The position numbers were made by a program, and so were the translations under genes. Below, piece after piece: positions 1 to 6,893 of a DNA stretch of 12,484 bases; position 1 is the stretch's first letter, and each line of letters opens with the position of its first letter. A model generated the notes under the pieces. The model was given only the letters and a program-made list of their open reading frames with translations, ran no database searches and was not told where the DNA came from. Location: the NCBI GenBank assembly GCA_964481035.1, contig CAYZSE010000102.1, positions 1-12,484 of the forward strand. Direction: 5' to 3'. This stretch comes from JAAAPF01 sp964481035 (lineage in GTDB: Bacteria; Pseudomonadota; Alphaproteobacteria; Geminicoccales; Geminicoccaceae).

Positions 1-1
1 G

Positions 2-1398
2 CTCGCCGAGCGCTACGCCGACGAGCCGGCGGTGATCGGCGCCGACCTCCGCAACGAGCCCAATGGCGGCAGCTGGGGCGACGGCGGCGTCACCGACTGG
101 GCCGCAGCCGCAGAGCGCGCCGGCAACGCCATTTTGGCGACCGGCAGCGAGTGGCTGATCGTCGTCGAGGGCGTGCAGACCTACGCGGGCGAGAGCTACT
201 GGTGGGGCGGCAACCTCCAAGGCGTCGCCGACCGGCCGATCGAGCTCGACCGCGCCGACAAGCTGGTCTATTCGGCCCACGCTTATTCGCCGGAGATCTA
301 CGAGCAGCCGTGGTTCAAGGATCCGGCCTACCCGGCCAACCTGCCCGCCATCTGGGACAAGAACTTCGGCTACATCCACCAGCAGGGCATAGCCCCGTCG
401 TCGTCGGCGAATTCCGCAACCGCTACGCCGATGCCGCCAACCGCCAATGGCTCGACGCGTTCGTCGACGATCTCGGCGGCGACTTCGACGGCGACGACGG
501 CAACGACCTGGATCCCGGCGAGACCGGCCTGAGCTGGGCCTCTTGGGTCTGGAACCCGAACTCCGGCGACACCGGCGGCGTGCTCGAGGACGACTGGGAG
601 ACGCCGGTGGCGCGCAAGCTCGACGCCCTCGCCGACGCCGTGGTCCTGGCGACCGACTTCACCGCAGGCGCCGACGGCGGGCACAACACCGTCGCCGAGA
701 CGGGCCAGGCGGAGATCGTCCTGCGACTTTCCGCAGCACCCGTCGAGGAGGTGCTGGTCGCGTGGCGGACGACGGACGGGACCGCGACGGCGGGGGAGGA
801 CTACGAGGCCGACGCCGGCGTCGTCCGGTTCGCGCCGGGCGAGACGCAGAAGACGGTTACCGTCACCGTCCTCGGCGACGCGACCTTCGAGGGTGACGAG
901 CAGTTCTCGCTGGTCGTCGACGACGCCAGCGGCGCCGAGCTCGTCACCGCCGAGGTGCTGGTCACGATCCTCGACGACGACCAGCCGGGCGGCGAGCCGG
1001 AGCCCGCCGAGCCTGAGCCCGCCGAGCCACCGGCGGCGGAATCTCCCCGAGCCGCCCCCGAAGGCCGCGACGCGGTGCTGGTCGACGTCGACATCCAGCG
1101 CAGCCAGTGGTGGTACCAGGTCGACGTCACCCTCACCAATACCGCCGATCGGTTCATCGCGGACTGGACCCTGGCGCTGGTCGGGCTGCTGCAGATCGAC
1201 CAGCTCTGGAACGCGGAGGTCGTCGACATCGAGGGCGACAGCACCTTCTTCCAGAGCAACCAGACCTGGTCGCAAGAGCTGGCCCCGGGCCAGACCGTCG
1301 GCTTCGGCCTGGGCGGCTCGCCGACCGACCCGCGGATCGACGCGCTGGACGAGACGATCCTGGCCGAGCTGGCGGTCTTCGACGGCCTGCTCGCCTGA
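2..1398 (+). CDS. GH5 endoglucanase-like enzyme with Calx-beta and CBM2-like domains (5' partial, apparent frameshift)
   Basis: This is the 3' part of a glycoside hydrolase family 5 gene, likely a secreted beta-1,4-glucanase; the start and any signal peptide lie left of the window. The first frame (2 to about 394) has the family's acid/base motif LRNEP, with Glu at 56-58, and a conserved SAHAY segment near 276-290. The protein then continues one frame over, where VVVGEF supplies the nucleophile Glu at 409-411 and WNPNSGDTGG with the following DDW closes the barrel. After the catalytic domain come a Calx-beta domain (about 640-984), a Pro/Glu linker (about 985-1075) and a CBM2-like domain (about 1078-1395). 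That last domain has three Trp codons (1108-1113, 1207-1209, 1267-1269) that resemble the aromatic binding face of CBM2. The frame switch means either a sequencing error or a broken gene. Family assignment is firm; the exact substrate is inferred. Confidence 0.85.
   Translation, partial: RRALRRRAGGDRRRPPQRAQWRQLGRRRRHRLGRSRRARRQRHFGDRQRVADRRRGRADLRGRELLVGRQPPRRRRPADRARPRRQAGLFGPRLFAGDLRAAVVQGSGLPGQPARHLGQELRLHPPAGHSPVVVGEFRNRYADAANRQWLDAFVDDLGGDFDGDDGNDLDPGETGLSWASWVWNPNSGDTGGVLEDDWETPVARKLDALADAVVLATDFTAGADGGHNTVAETGQAEIVLRLSAAPVEEVLVAWRTTDGTATAGEDYEADAGVVRFAPGETQKTVTVTVLGDATFEGDEQFSLVVDDASGAELVTAEVLVTILDDDQPGGEPEPAEPEPAEPPAAESPRAAPEGRDAVLVDVDIQRSQWWYQVDVTLTNTADRFIADWTLALVGLLQIDQLWNAEVVDIEGDSTFFQSNQTWSQELAPGQTVGFGLGGSPTDPRIDALDETILAELAVFDGLLA
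393..396 (+). other. Apparent one-base deletion (frameshift) in a C-run inside the GH5 domain
   Basis: Upstream GH5 homology is in the frame that starts at position 2 and ends in ...GIA with codon 392-394. The homology resumes in the frame of codon 394-396 (P, then VVVGEF). One extra C in the CCCC run would join them as GIAPVVVGEF, a typical GH5 nucleophile strand. As written, the first frame stops at 530-532 and yields a protein lacking the nucleophile Glu. A homopolymer error in the assembly is the simplest explanation; a real inactivating mutation is the alternative. Confidence 0.75.
994..1029 (+). repeat. 15-bp tandem repeat encoding an EPEPA linker
   Basis: Two adjacent 15-base units (994-1008 and 1009-1023) differ at one base and each encode EPEPA; a partial third unit follows (EP). 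They form the core of the Pro/Glu linker between the Calx-beta and CBM2-like domains of the GH5 protein. Such linkers are common in modular cellulases, and unit number can vary by slippage. Confidence 0.6.
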
Positions 1399-1479
1399 GC
1401 GCTTCTTGCCGACCCATGTCCAGCGCCGCCCTGAACCGCCCTCAGCCGCCTCCGGCCGGGGCCGGCCAGGGGCGGCAGC
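1399..1479. other. Convergent intergenic region between the GH5 gene and tadG
   Basis: These 81 bases separate the stop codon of the plus-strand GH5 gene from the stop codon of the minus-strand tadG. Apart from one strong hairpin in its right half, I see no gene or regulatory site in it. Confidence 0.7.
1445..1476. terminator. Candidate bidirectional transcription terminator hairpin
   Basis: A 13-base left arm (1445-1457, GCCGCCTCCGGCC) pairs with 1464-1476 (GGCCAGGGGCGGC) around a 6-base loop. The stem has one G-T wobble and one C-A mismatch. It lies just past both convergent stop codons, where a shared terminator would be expected. Neither side has a clear T-run, so a classical intrinsic terminator is not proven; it may instead block 3' exonucleases or work with Rho. 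Confidence 0.45.
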
Positions 1480-2973
1480 TCACTGCGTCAGGCGTAACTC
1501 GGTGAGCTGACCCGCGATGTCGTTGAAGGCGGCGTCCAGATCGGCGCCCGTCGGCGCATCGAAGTATTTGGGACCGGGGTAGTTCGGGTTCTGCTCCGGG
1601 CTCGAGGCGCAATCGCCGTAGAGTTTTCTTGTATCACCGTTGACACCACCGAAGGTGATGGTGAAGAGGACGATACCTTCCTCCTTCAACGCGCTACAGG
1701 CGTTGAGCATGCGTTGGTCGATGCTGTCGCCGCCGAGCATGTCGTCACCCGGAAAGCGATAGGCGGTGTAGTCCTTCTGGTACCAGCCGTTGGCGCCGTC
1801 GGTCATCAGCACGATGACCTTGTCGATGTAGAGGGTGTCGTAATCGAGCGGCAGGGTGTCGATCGCCGCCCCGGACGGCTCGCGCCACAGCCCGCGCCAC
1901 GCCGGGGAGAGCGCGCGCCATCCCCAGACGAGCCCGACATTGGCCATCGTGCCGCCGCGGTGCCACGGCTGCATCTCCGCGATCTTGGCCGTGACCGCCG
2001 CATAGGACGACGTCAGCGGCAAGATCGCCGACCCGCAGCCGAGATTGGGGCCAAACCCCGCGTTCTTGGCCGCGTTGCGCTCGTCCACTTGGCCGTCGAC
2101 CGGCCAGACGTTCTTGCCTTGGGTGAAGTAGGTCGTCTCCGCGGGTCCGGGCGTGTCGGCGCTCGAGCGCCAGAACAGCGGCTCGAAGGCCGCCTCGAGG
2201 GGCGTCGCCTCGGTCTCGTCGTCGCCGCCGTCGCGGGCGAGCACGCAGCCCTTCCACGTCAGAGGCTGCAGGCCCGGCAGCGCCAGCACATCGTCGAAGG
2301 CAGCGAACTGGGAAAGCGCGGTGGCACCGCCGGAGAGCCAATCGAGATGCTGCGTGCCGATGTTGACGGATGCCGCATAGGGGACGACCGCGACCCAGAG
2401 GTTGGGCTTGCTCTCCTGGGAGTCGAACAGGGCGTCGACCAGGGCCTGCGCCGCGTCGCGCAGGTCGGCGATCCGGCCGCCGCTGCGCATCGAGCCGGTG
2501 TTGTCCAGCACCAGCGCCAGCTCGAGGCCCTGGGTCTTGCGGACGGTGCGGTTGGCGGCCTCGACCTCGAGCCATTGGAGGTCTGCCGCCGCCAGGAGGT
2601 CGCCGAGCGGCGAGCGCAGCCGTGCCTGCGCGCTCATCTCCAGCCGACGCACCCCGTGCTCGTCGGTGAGCGGCACGACCTCGAAGGCGGTCACCTCCGC
2701 CGGCGCCCAGTCCTGCGCGAAGTTCGCGTCGAACACTTGGCGCGCGTCAACCTCCAGGGTGGGCGAGGCGATGTCGCGGGTGGCGGCGAGCCCGGCGGCG
2801 TCGATGGCGATCTGCAGGCGCGTCTCGAGCTGCTGCATCCGGCTCGCCTCGACCCCGACCATCACGCCCGCGAGCACGATCGGCAGCACGATCGCGAAGG
2901 AGACGGCGATCGCGCCCCGCCGGCACCGGCGAAGACGGCCCAAGCGCATCGGCATGCCGGCGGTACGACTCAT
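1480..2973 (-). CDS. tadG: TadG: Tad pilus protein with von Willebrand A-type domain
   Basis: A 497-residue TadG-type protein. It has a basic N-terminus, one membrane segment (about residues 21-41, after RRCRRG) and a large exported part containing a von Willebrand factor A fold. The metal site is visible as DNTGS (157-161), a GGT motif (340-342) and MTDG with Asp392. The segment GLVWGWRALSP (347-357) is typical of TadG proteins. TadG is required for Tad pilus function in studied systems, probably by anchoring or stabilising the pilus. The start chosen is the ATG at 2973-2971, which overlaps the upstream stop by one base (TGATG) and has a GGAGAGGG ribosome site 7 bases upstream; a longer open frame to 3270 only runs antisense-like through the neighbouring gene. 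Unlike the two preceding pseudopilins it has Ser, not Glu, five residues after the candidate cleavage Gly. It is the last gene of the operon. Confidence 0.9.
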   Translation of the reverse strand: MSRTAGMPMRLGRLRRCRRGAIAVSFAIVLPIVLAGVMVGVEASRMQQLETRLQIAIDAAGLAATRDIASPTLEVDARQVFDANFAQDWAPAEVTAFEVVPLTDEHGVRRLEMSAQARLRSPLGDLLAAADLQWLEVEAANRTVRKTQGLELALVLDNTGSMRSGGRIADLRDAAQALVDALFDSQESKPNLWVAVVPYAASVNIGTQHLDWLSGGATALSQFAAFDDVLALPGLQPLTWKGCVLARDGGDDETEATPLEAAFEPLFWRSSADTPGPAETTYFTQGKNVWPVDGQVDERNAAKNAGFGPNLGCGSAILPLTSSYAAVTAKIAEMQPWHRGGTMANVGLVWGWRALSPAWRGLWREPSGAAIDTLPLDYDTLYIDKVIVLMTDGANGWYQKDYTAYRFPGDDMLGGDSIDQRMLNACSALKEEGIVLFTITFGGVNGDTRKLYGDCASSPEQNPNYPGPKYFDAPTGADLDAAFNDIAGQLTELRLTQ

Positions 2974-3542
2974 CAATCGGCCCTCTCCAAGGTAGCGAGC
3001 GCCGCGAGGCGCGGCCGGAAGAACGCGCGGCGATAGATCACGAAGTCGGCGAGACCGCTGAAGCCGGCGGCGTCGAGCAGCATCGGCTGGAAATCCAAGA
3101 AGACCTCGGCGACGACGACACCGCCGTTCGCCGGCAAGGGCGGAAGATTGTCGACGCGGCTCTCCGCATCGAGCGCGTAGGGGCCGGTCCGCTGCCACAG
3201 CTCGGCCCCGCTGCTCGGCTCGAACACGCCGATATACACCCGGCCCCACCCCACCAGATCGTCGGGCCATGCCACCTCGTTGGCGGCGGTGAAGAACGCG
3301 GCGAGGTCGTTGTTGGCGAACGCGGCGTTGAAGTCGACGTTGTCGCGTACCGTCTCGTTCCGTGCGGTCAGGTCCGCTGCCACCGCCGCGGCGCGGTGCG
3401 CACGGGCCGAGGCCTCGACGTAGCGGACGACGTCCATCCCGAGGATCAAGATGAAGATGACGACCGGGATGATGATCGCCGCCTCGACGGTGATCGAACC
3501 CCGGCGATCGCGAAGTAAGCAGGCGATGTGCGGCTTTGGCAT
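2973..3542 (-). CDS. tadF: TadE-family pseudopilin, probable TadF equivalent
   Basis: A 189-residue minor pilin-like protein. A short basic leader (DRRG, Gly15) is followed by SITVE, placing Glu20 at +5 relative to the Gly, and by a hydrophobic helix (about 17-38). This matches the prepilin-type processing site used by TadV/CpaA-like peptidases on the pseudopilins TadE and TadF. The rest is a soluble domain, including ADLTARNETVRDN (56-68), a segment often seen in alphaproteobacterial TadE-like proteins. It starts 3 bases after the stop of tadE and has no strong ribosome site, so translational coupling is likely. Its stop overlaps the tadG start by one base. The TadE family is clear; calling it TadF rests on position between tadE and tadG and on the processing motif, not on direct similarity that I could compute. 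Confidence 0.82.
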   Translation of the reverse strand: MPKPHIACLLRDRRGSITVEAAIIIPVVIFILILGMDVVRYVEASARAHRAAAVAADLTARNETVRDNVDFNAAFANNDLAAFFTAANEVAWPDDLVGWGRVYIGVFEPSSGAELWQRTGPYALDAESRVDNLPPLPANGGVVVAEVFLDFQPMLLDAAGFSGLADFVIYRRAFFRPRLAALATLERAD

Positions 3543-3545
3543 GGC

Positions 3546-4175
3546 TCAGAAGGGCTCGTTGCGAATGACCATCCGCGTCTGGTGGAACACGTCGGCACCG
3601 AGTGCCGCGCGGAGGAGCGGGTTAAGGACGTTCTGGTAGTAGCCGGCTTCGTAGACGACGACGTCGCCGGAGCCGCCGGGGCCGGCCGCGCCCATGTCGG
3701 CGTCCCAGATCTCGTTGCCGTTGACGTCCGTGAATTTCTCGCCGGGGTCGTGCTTGCCGTTCTCCGGCGCATCGTCGACGAATGGTTCCGCTCGGCCGAG
3801 ATTGCCGACGTCGCGATAGGCGCGCGCCGTCAAGAACAGCGGCGAGAATGAGCCGTCCTCGTATTCTTTCTGCTTATCCGCCGCCCACAGGCAGGCGTTT
3901 CGCGACTCGTCGACTTCGGCGGGGCAAATCCGTTCGATGATGAGCCGACGCACGGTCTGCTCCCGGGTCTCCCCGTCGATCGCCGCACCGGTCAGACCGT
4001 AGCGGGCGGCGGCCCGCGACCCGGATTCGAGCGCCATGTCGCCCATGGCGAGATAGCCGAGCTCGACGACCGCTGCGAGGAGGAGGAAGAAGGTGGGCGC
4101 GATGAACGCGAACTCGATGGTGCTCACGCCGCGCCGGTCGGCCCAGGCCGCGGCGGTCGCTTCGATCCAGCGCAC
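3546..4175 (-). CDS. tadE: TadE: pseudopilin of the Tad pilus
   Basis: A 209-residue TadE-family protein. The leader DRRG (Gly16) precedes VSTIE, so Glu21 is at +5, followed by a membrane helix (about 17-43) with the EFAFIAP motif typical of the family. Processing by the prepilin peptidase and assembly at the inner membrane are expected from studied TadE proteins. Residues 134-161 hold two Asp/Asn/Gly-rich stretches resembling calcium-binding loops (DAPENGKHDPGE and DVNGNEIWDAD). Translation is assigned to the GTG at 4175-4173, three bases after the tadD stop, because GGGAGG lies at 4183-4188 with good spacing and the next residues give the expected short basic leader. It belongs to the same operon as its neighbours. 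Confidence 0.88.
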   Translation of the reverse strand: MRWIEATAAAWADRRGVSTIEFAFIAPTFFLLLAAVVELGYLAMGDMALESGSRAAARYGLTGAAIDGETREQTVRRLIIERICPAEVDESRNACLWAADKQKEYEDGSFSPLFLTARAYRDVGNLGRAEPFVDDAPENGKHDPGEKFTDVNGNEIWDADMGAAGPGGSGDVVVYEAGYYQNVLNPLLRAALGADVFHQTRMVIRNEPF

Positions 4176-4178
4176 CCC

Positions 4179-4979
4179 TCAGCCTCCCGCCGCCGGGGCG
4201 ACGCCGCGCGCCGCCCGGTAGAAGGCGAGGTTCTCGTCGACCTCCTCGGCACCGAGCTCGGACGCCAGCAGATGGCGCGCCGCCGCCTCGTCACCCGCGA
4301 GGCCGTAGGCCAGCGCGAGATTGTGACGCGCCTCGGCGAGCCCGAGCGCGTCGCCCGCGAGCCGCTCCAGCCGATCGATCGCGCTATCGCGATCGCCGGC
4401 GAGCATCAAGGACAGGGCCTGGTTGTTGGCCACCGCCCGGTTCGTCGGGTCGAGCGCGAGCGCCCGGACGTAGGCCTGCTGCGCCTCGCGGTGCCGGCCG
4501 CCGAGATCGTGGGCCACCGCGAGGCCGTTGAGGGCCGCGACGTCGTCGGCGGCGATGGCCAAGGCGGCCTCGAAATGGCGCGCCGCGACCTCGCTCTCCA
4601 TGAGCCCCAGTGCGACGCGGCCGAGGCCGATGTGGGCCTGCGCCGGGGCGTCGTTCTGCGCTGCGGCATAGGCGACCCTGGCCTCGGTGAACGCGCCCAG
4701 GCGGTAGTAGGCGTCGGCGAGAGCGAGCCGCGGCCCGACGGCGTCGGGCTCGGCTTCGATCGCCCGACGGTAGAGCTCGACGGCGGCCCGGGGATCGCCG
4801 CCGGCGAGCGTCGCCTCAGCGAGCGCCAGGAGGTTCTGCGTGCCCTCCCCGGCCGCGCGGCCCGTCGCGTCCGGTGGTGTCGTCGCGCAGGCAGCGACGG
4901 CCAGCAAGGCGAGCACGCTCGCGAGGTTGCGGGCGGCGCGGGCGGCTGAACGCTGAGCCGCGGCATGTCGAGCGGTCAT
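4179..4979 (-). CDS. tadD: TadD: TPR lipoprotein of the Tad pilus
   Basis: A 266-residue protein with a lipoprotein signal: a basic N-terminus, then a hydrophobic stretch ending in LLAVAAC, with Cys31 as the lipidation site. The rest is built of tetratricopeptide repeats, roughly five to six units from residue 48 to 247, with typical patterns such as AVELYRRAIEAEPD (66-79) and AYVRALALDPTN (169-180). In studied systems TadD is a pilotin-like factor needed for secretin assembly or stability. Its ATG overlaps the tadC stop by four bases (ATGA), and GGAGG lies 10 bases upstream (4990-4994). The TPR lipoprotein identity is clear; the pilotin role is inferred from family knowledge. Confidence 0.9.
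   Translation of the reverse strand: MTARHAAAQRSAARAARNLASVLALLAVAACATTPPDATGRAAGEGTQNLLALAEATLAGGDPRAAVELYRRAIEAEPDAVGPRLALADAYYRLGAFTEARVAYAAAQNDAPAQAHIGLGRVALGLMESEVAARHFEAALAIAADDVAALNGLAVAHDLGGRHREAQQAYVRALALDPTNRAVANNQALSLMLAGDRDSAIDRLERLAGDALGLAEARHNLALAYGLAGDEAAARHLLASELGAEEVDENLAFYRAARGVAPAAGG
4183..4188 (-). promoter_or_regulatory. Ribosome binding site that supports the GTG start of tadE
   Basis: GGGAGG on the minus strand lies 7 bases before the GTG at 4175-4173, inside the last codons of tadD. It is the main reason for accepting a non-ATG start there. Confidence 0.6.
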
Positions 4980-5932
4980 TCCCCGAACGCCTCCATCAAG
5001 AGCAGCACGCTCGGCCCGGCCGTGACGATGAAGATGGCCGGCGCGATGAACAGCATGAGCGGCACGCTCAACAGCGCCGGGAGCCGCGCCGCCTTCTCCT
5101 CGATGGCGAGCATGCGCGCCTCGCGCATATCGTCGGCGATCGCCTTGAGCGACGCACCGAGCGGGGTGCCGTAACGCAGCGTCTGGATGAGCGTCGAGGT
5201 CATGCTCCGGACCTCGGCGAGCGCGGTGCGTTGCGCCAGGTTCTCCAGCGGCTGGCGGCGATCGCCGAGGCCGCGGAGCTCCGAGACGGTGACCTGGAGC
5301 TCGTCGCCCAGGATCGGCGCGTGGGAGGCCATCTCATCAGCCACCCGCGCGAGCGCCACGTCCAGGCTCTGGCCGGCGTTGGCGGCGATGACCATGAGAT
5401 CGAGCGCGTCCGGCAGGTGTGTCGTGATGGAGGCGCGGCGCCGCGCGATGATCCGCCTGACCACCAGTTCCGGCACGAGCCCGGCGGCAAACGCGGCGAG
5501 CACGACGAGCGCGATCTGGAACACCGGCTGGCCCGCCATCAGTCCGATGCCCAAGACGAGCCACAGCCCGATGCCGACGCCTAGGAGCGAAGCGGTGCTC
5601 TTGATCGTGCCGTAGGTTCGCACGGCCTCGCGGTGGCGCCAGCCGGCGTGCACCAGCATCGTGTGGATCTGGTCGCGGTCGCGGTCGCTCAAGAGCTGGG
5701 TCGCGCCGAGCGACGCGGTGAGCCCCCGCCACAGCCCGTGGAGCTCGCTCAGGACGAAGAGCGCGGTCCGCTCGCCGGCACCGGCGCGGGTGCCGACCCG
5801 GCCCGCAACGGCGAGGCGGCGGCGGAAGCGGTCACGCCGCGCGAGGCGCTTCTCCAGGCCGACGGCCGCGAGTGAGATCACGGCCAGGGTGCCGGCAGCG
5901 ATCACGGGGACGGTCATGGCGGCGACGTTCAT
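4976..5932 (-). CDS. tadC: TadC: inner-membrane platform protein of the Tad pilus
   Basis: A 318-residue membrane protein of the type II secretion F (GspF) family. There is an N-terminal membrane segment (about 6-26), two more around 112-155, then the cytoplasmic F domain, with LPDALDLMVIAANAGQSLD (173-191) and QTLRYGTPLGASLKAIADD (250-268), and a C-terminal pair of hydrophobic segments (about 284-314). With TadB it forms the platform on which the CpaF ATPase acts. The start is the ATG at 5932-5930, four bases after the tadB stop; no strong ribosome site is visible, and Met6 is a possible alternative start. The gene is the same length as tadB, as expected for this duplicated pair. Confidence 0.92.
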   Translation of the reverse strand: MNVAAMTVPVIAAGTLAVISLAAVGLEKRLARRDRFRRRLAVAGRVGTRAGAGERTALFVLSELHGLWRGLTASLGATQLLSDRDRDQIHTMLVHAGWRHREAVRTYGTIKSTASLLGVGIGLWLVLGIGLMAGQPVFQIALVVLAAFAAGLVPELVVRRIIARRRASITTHLPDALDLMVIAANAGQSLDVALARVADEMASHAPILGDELQVTVSELRGLGDRRQPLENLAQRTALAEVRSMTSTLIQTLRYGTPLGASLKAIADDMREARMLAIEEKAARLPALLSVPLMLFIAPAIFIVTAGPSVLLLMEAFGE

Positions 5933-5936
5933 CGGC

Positions 5937-6893
5937 TCAGACCCGGAAGCGCGAGAGATGATTGACGACGAGGAAGCCCACGGCCATCGACGCGAGACCG
6001 TAGACGAGCATGCCGCGGCCGTAGCCCGGCTCCGTCAGCCGCAGCACGTGCTCGGGGCTCATGAAGAACATCAGGACGCCGACACAGATCGGCAGGCCGC
6101 CGACGATCAGCGCCGTCATCCGCCCTTCGGCGGTGAGCGCCCTGACCTTGAGCCGGATCTCCTTGCGCCGCCGCAGGATCACCGTGAGGCCCTGCAGGGT
6201 GGCGGTGAGCTGCCCGCCGGTCTCGCGCTGGATGACCAGGCAGACGACGAAGAAGTCGAACTCCGGCAGCCGCACTCGCGCTGCCGATTGCCGCAGCGCC
6301 ACCGCCATGTCGACGCCGAGGTCGATGCTGTCGGACAGCCGGCGAAACTCGCTGCGGACCGGCTCGTTGACCTCGGCGCCGGCCTGGCGGATGGCCTCGA
6401 CCACCGGCAGCCCGGCGCGCACGGCCCGAATGACCAGCTCGATCGCATCGTTGAGGTTTTCGAGAAAGGCGATCTGCCAGCGGGCGGTCACGAGCTCCAT
6501 GAGAAAGGCGAAGGCCGCCACGGCGACGGCGGCCGCGAGGGCGATCGCCGGGCCGAGCGCGAGGAACTCCAGCCGGACGAGGAGCGCGGCGACGGCGAGG
6601 CCGATCAGCAGCGACGGCAGCGGCAACAGCCGCACCCGCGCCGCACCGCCGGCGCGCAGCAGCCGCCCCCGCCACCAGGCGCGCAAGGGGTGCTCCCCGT
6701 CCTCGCCGAACCGGTTGAAGATCGGGCTCGCGTCGCGGGCCCGAGCGACGACCTCCTTGCCCTCGACATGCCGCCGCAGACGATCCCGCATCCGCGCCGC
6801 CGGCGACGACAGCCACCAGCGGGGCAGGACCAGCGTCAGCACGAGGCCGAGGCTCGCGCCGGCGAGTGCGAGGATGGTGAGCGAGACGTTCAT
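5937..6893 (-). CDS. tadB: TadB: inner-membrane platform protein of the Tad pilus
   Basis: A 318-residue GspF-family membrane protein. It has an N-terminal membrane segment (about 3-24), a second hydrophobic region (about 92-134), the F domain with AVRAGLPVVEAIRQAGAE (157-174) and VIQRETGGQL (220-229), and a C-terminal hydrophobic pair (about 259-279 and 295-311). The ETGGQL and ALTAEGRM motifs are characteristic of TadB. Translation is placed at the ATG at 6893-6891, which overlaps the cpaF stop by four bases (ATGA) and has GGGAG at 6901-6905 seven bases upstream. The open frame continues to 7985, but that extension runs through cpaF in another frame and is not real. TadB and TadC together form the platform for the CpaF motor. 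Confidence 0.92.
   Translation of the reverse strand: MNVSLTILALAGASLGLVLTLVLPRWWLSSPAARMRDRLRRHVEGKEVVARARDASPIFNRFGEDGEHPLRAWWRGRLLRAGGAARVRLLPLPSLLIGLAVAALLVRLEFLALGPAIALAAAVAVAAFAFLMELVTARWQIAFLENLNDAIELVIRAVRAGLPVVEAIRQAGAEVNEPVRSEFRRLSDSIDLGVDMAVALRQSAARVRLPEFDFFVVCLVIQRETGGQLTATLQGLTVILRRRKEIRLKVRALTAEGRMTALIVGGLPICVGVLMFFMSPEHVLRLTEPGYGRGMLVYGLASMAVGFLVVNHLSRFRV

Noticed and set aside
389..400. Programmed -1 ribosomal frameshift in the GH5 gene
   Set aside because: The site AGCCCCG does not match the usual X-XXY-YYZ slippery heptamer and no downstream pseudoknot stood out; a one-base indel in a C-run is simpler.
370..1275. Long open frame antisense to the GH5 gene
   Set aside because: High-GC codon bias leaves antisense frames open. 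The product is Arg/Val/Gly-rich with no recognisable domain, and the plus strand carries clear Calx-beta and CBM2 homology.
1714..3036. 440-codon plus-strand open frame across tadG
   Set aside because: It is antisense to a well-supported TadG and gives a low-complexity Arg/His/Asp-rich product with no motif.
2974..3270. N-terminal extension of tadG to 3270
   Set aside because: The extra 99 residues are Arg-rich and run through the upstream tadF-like gene in another frame. The ATG at 2973 has a good ribosome site and yields the expected basic leader and membrane segment.
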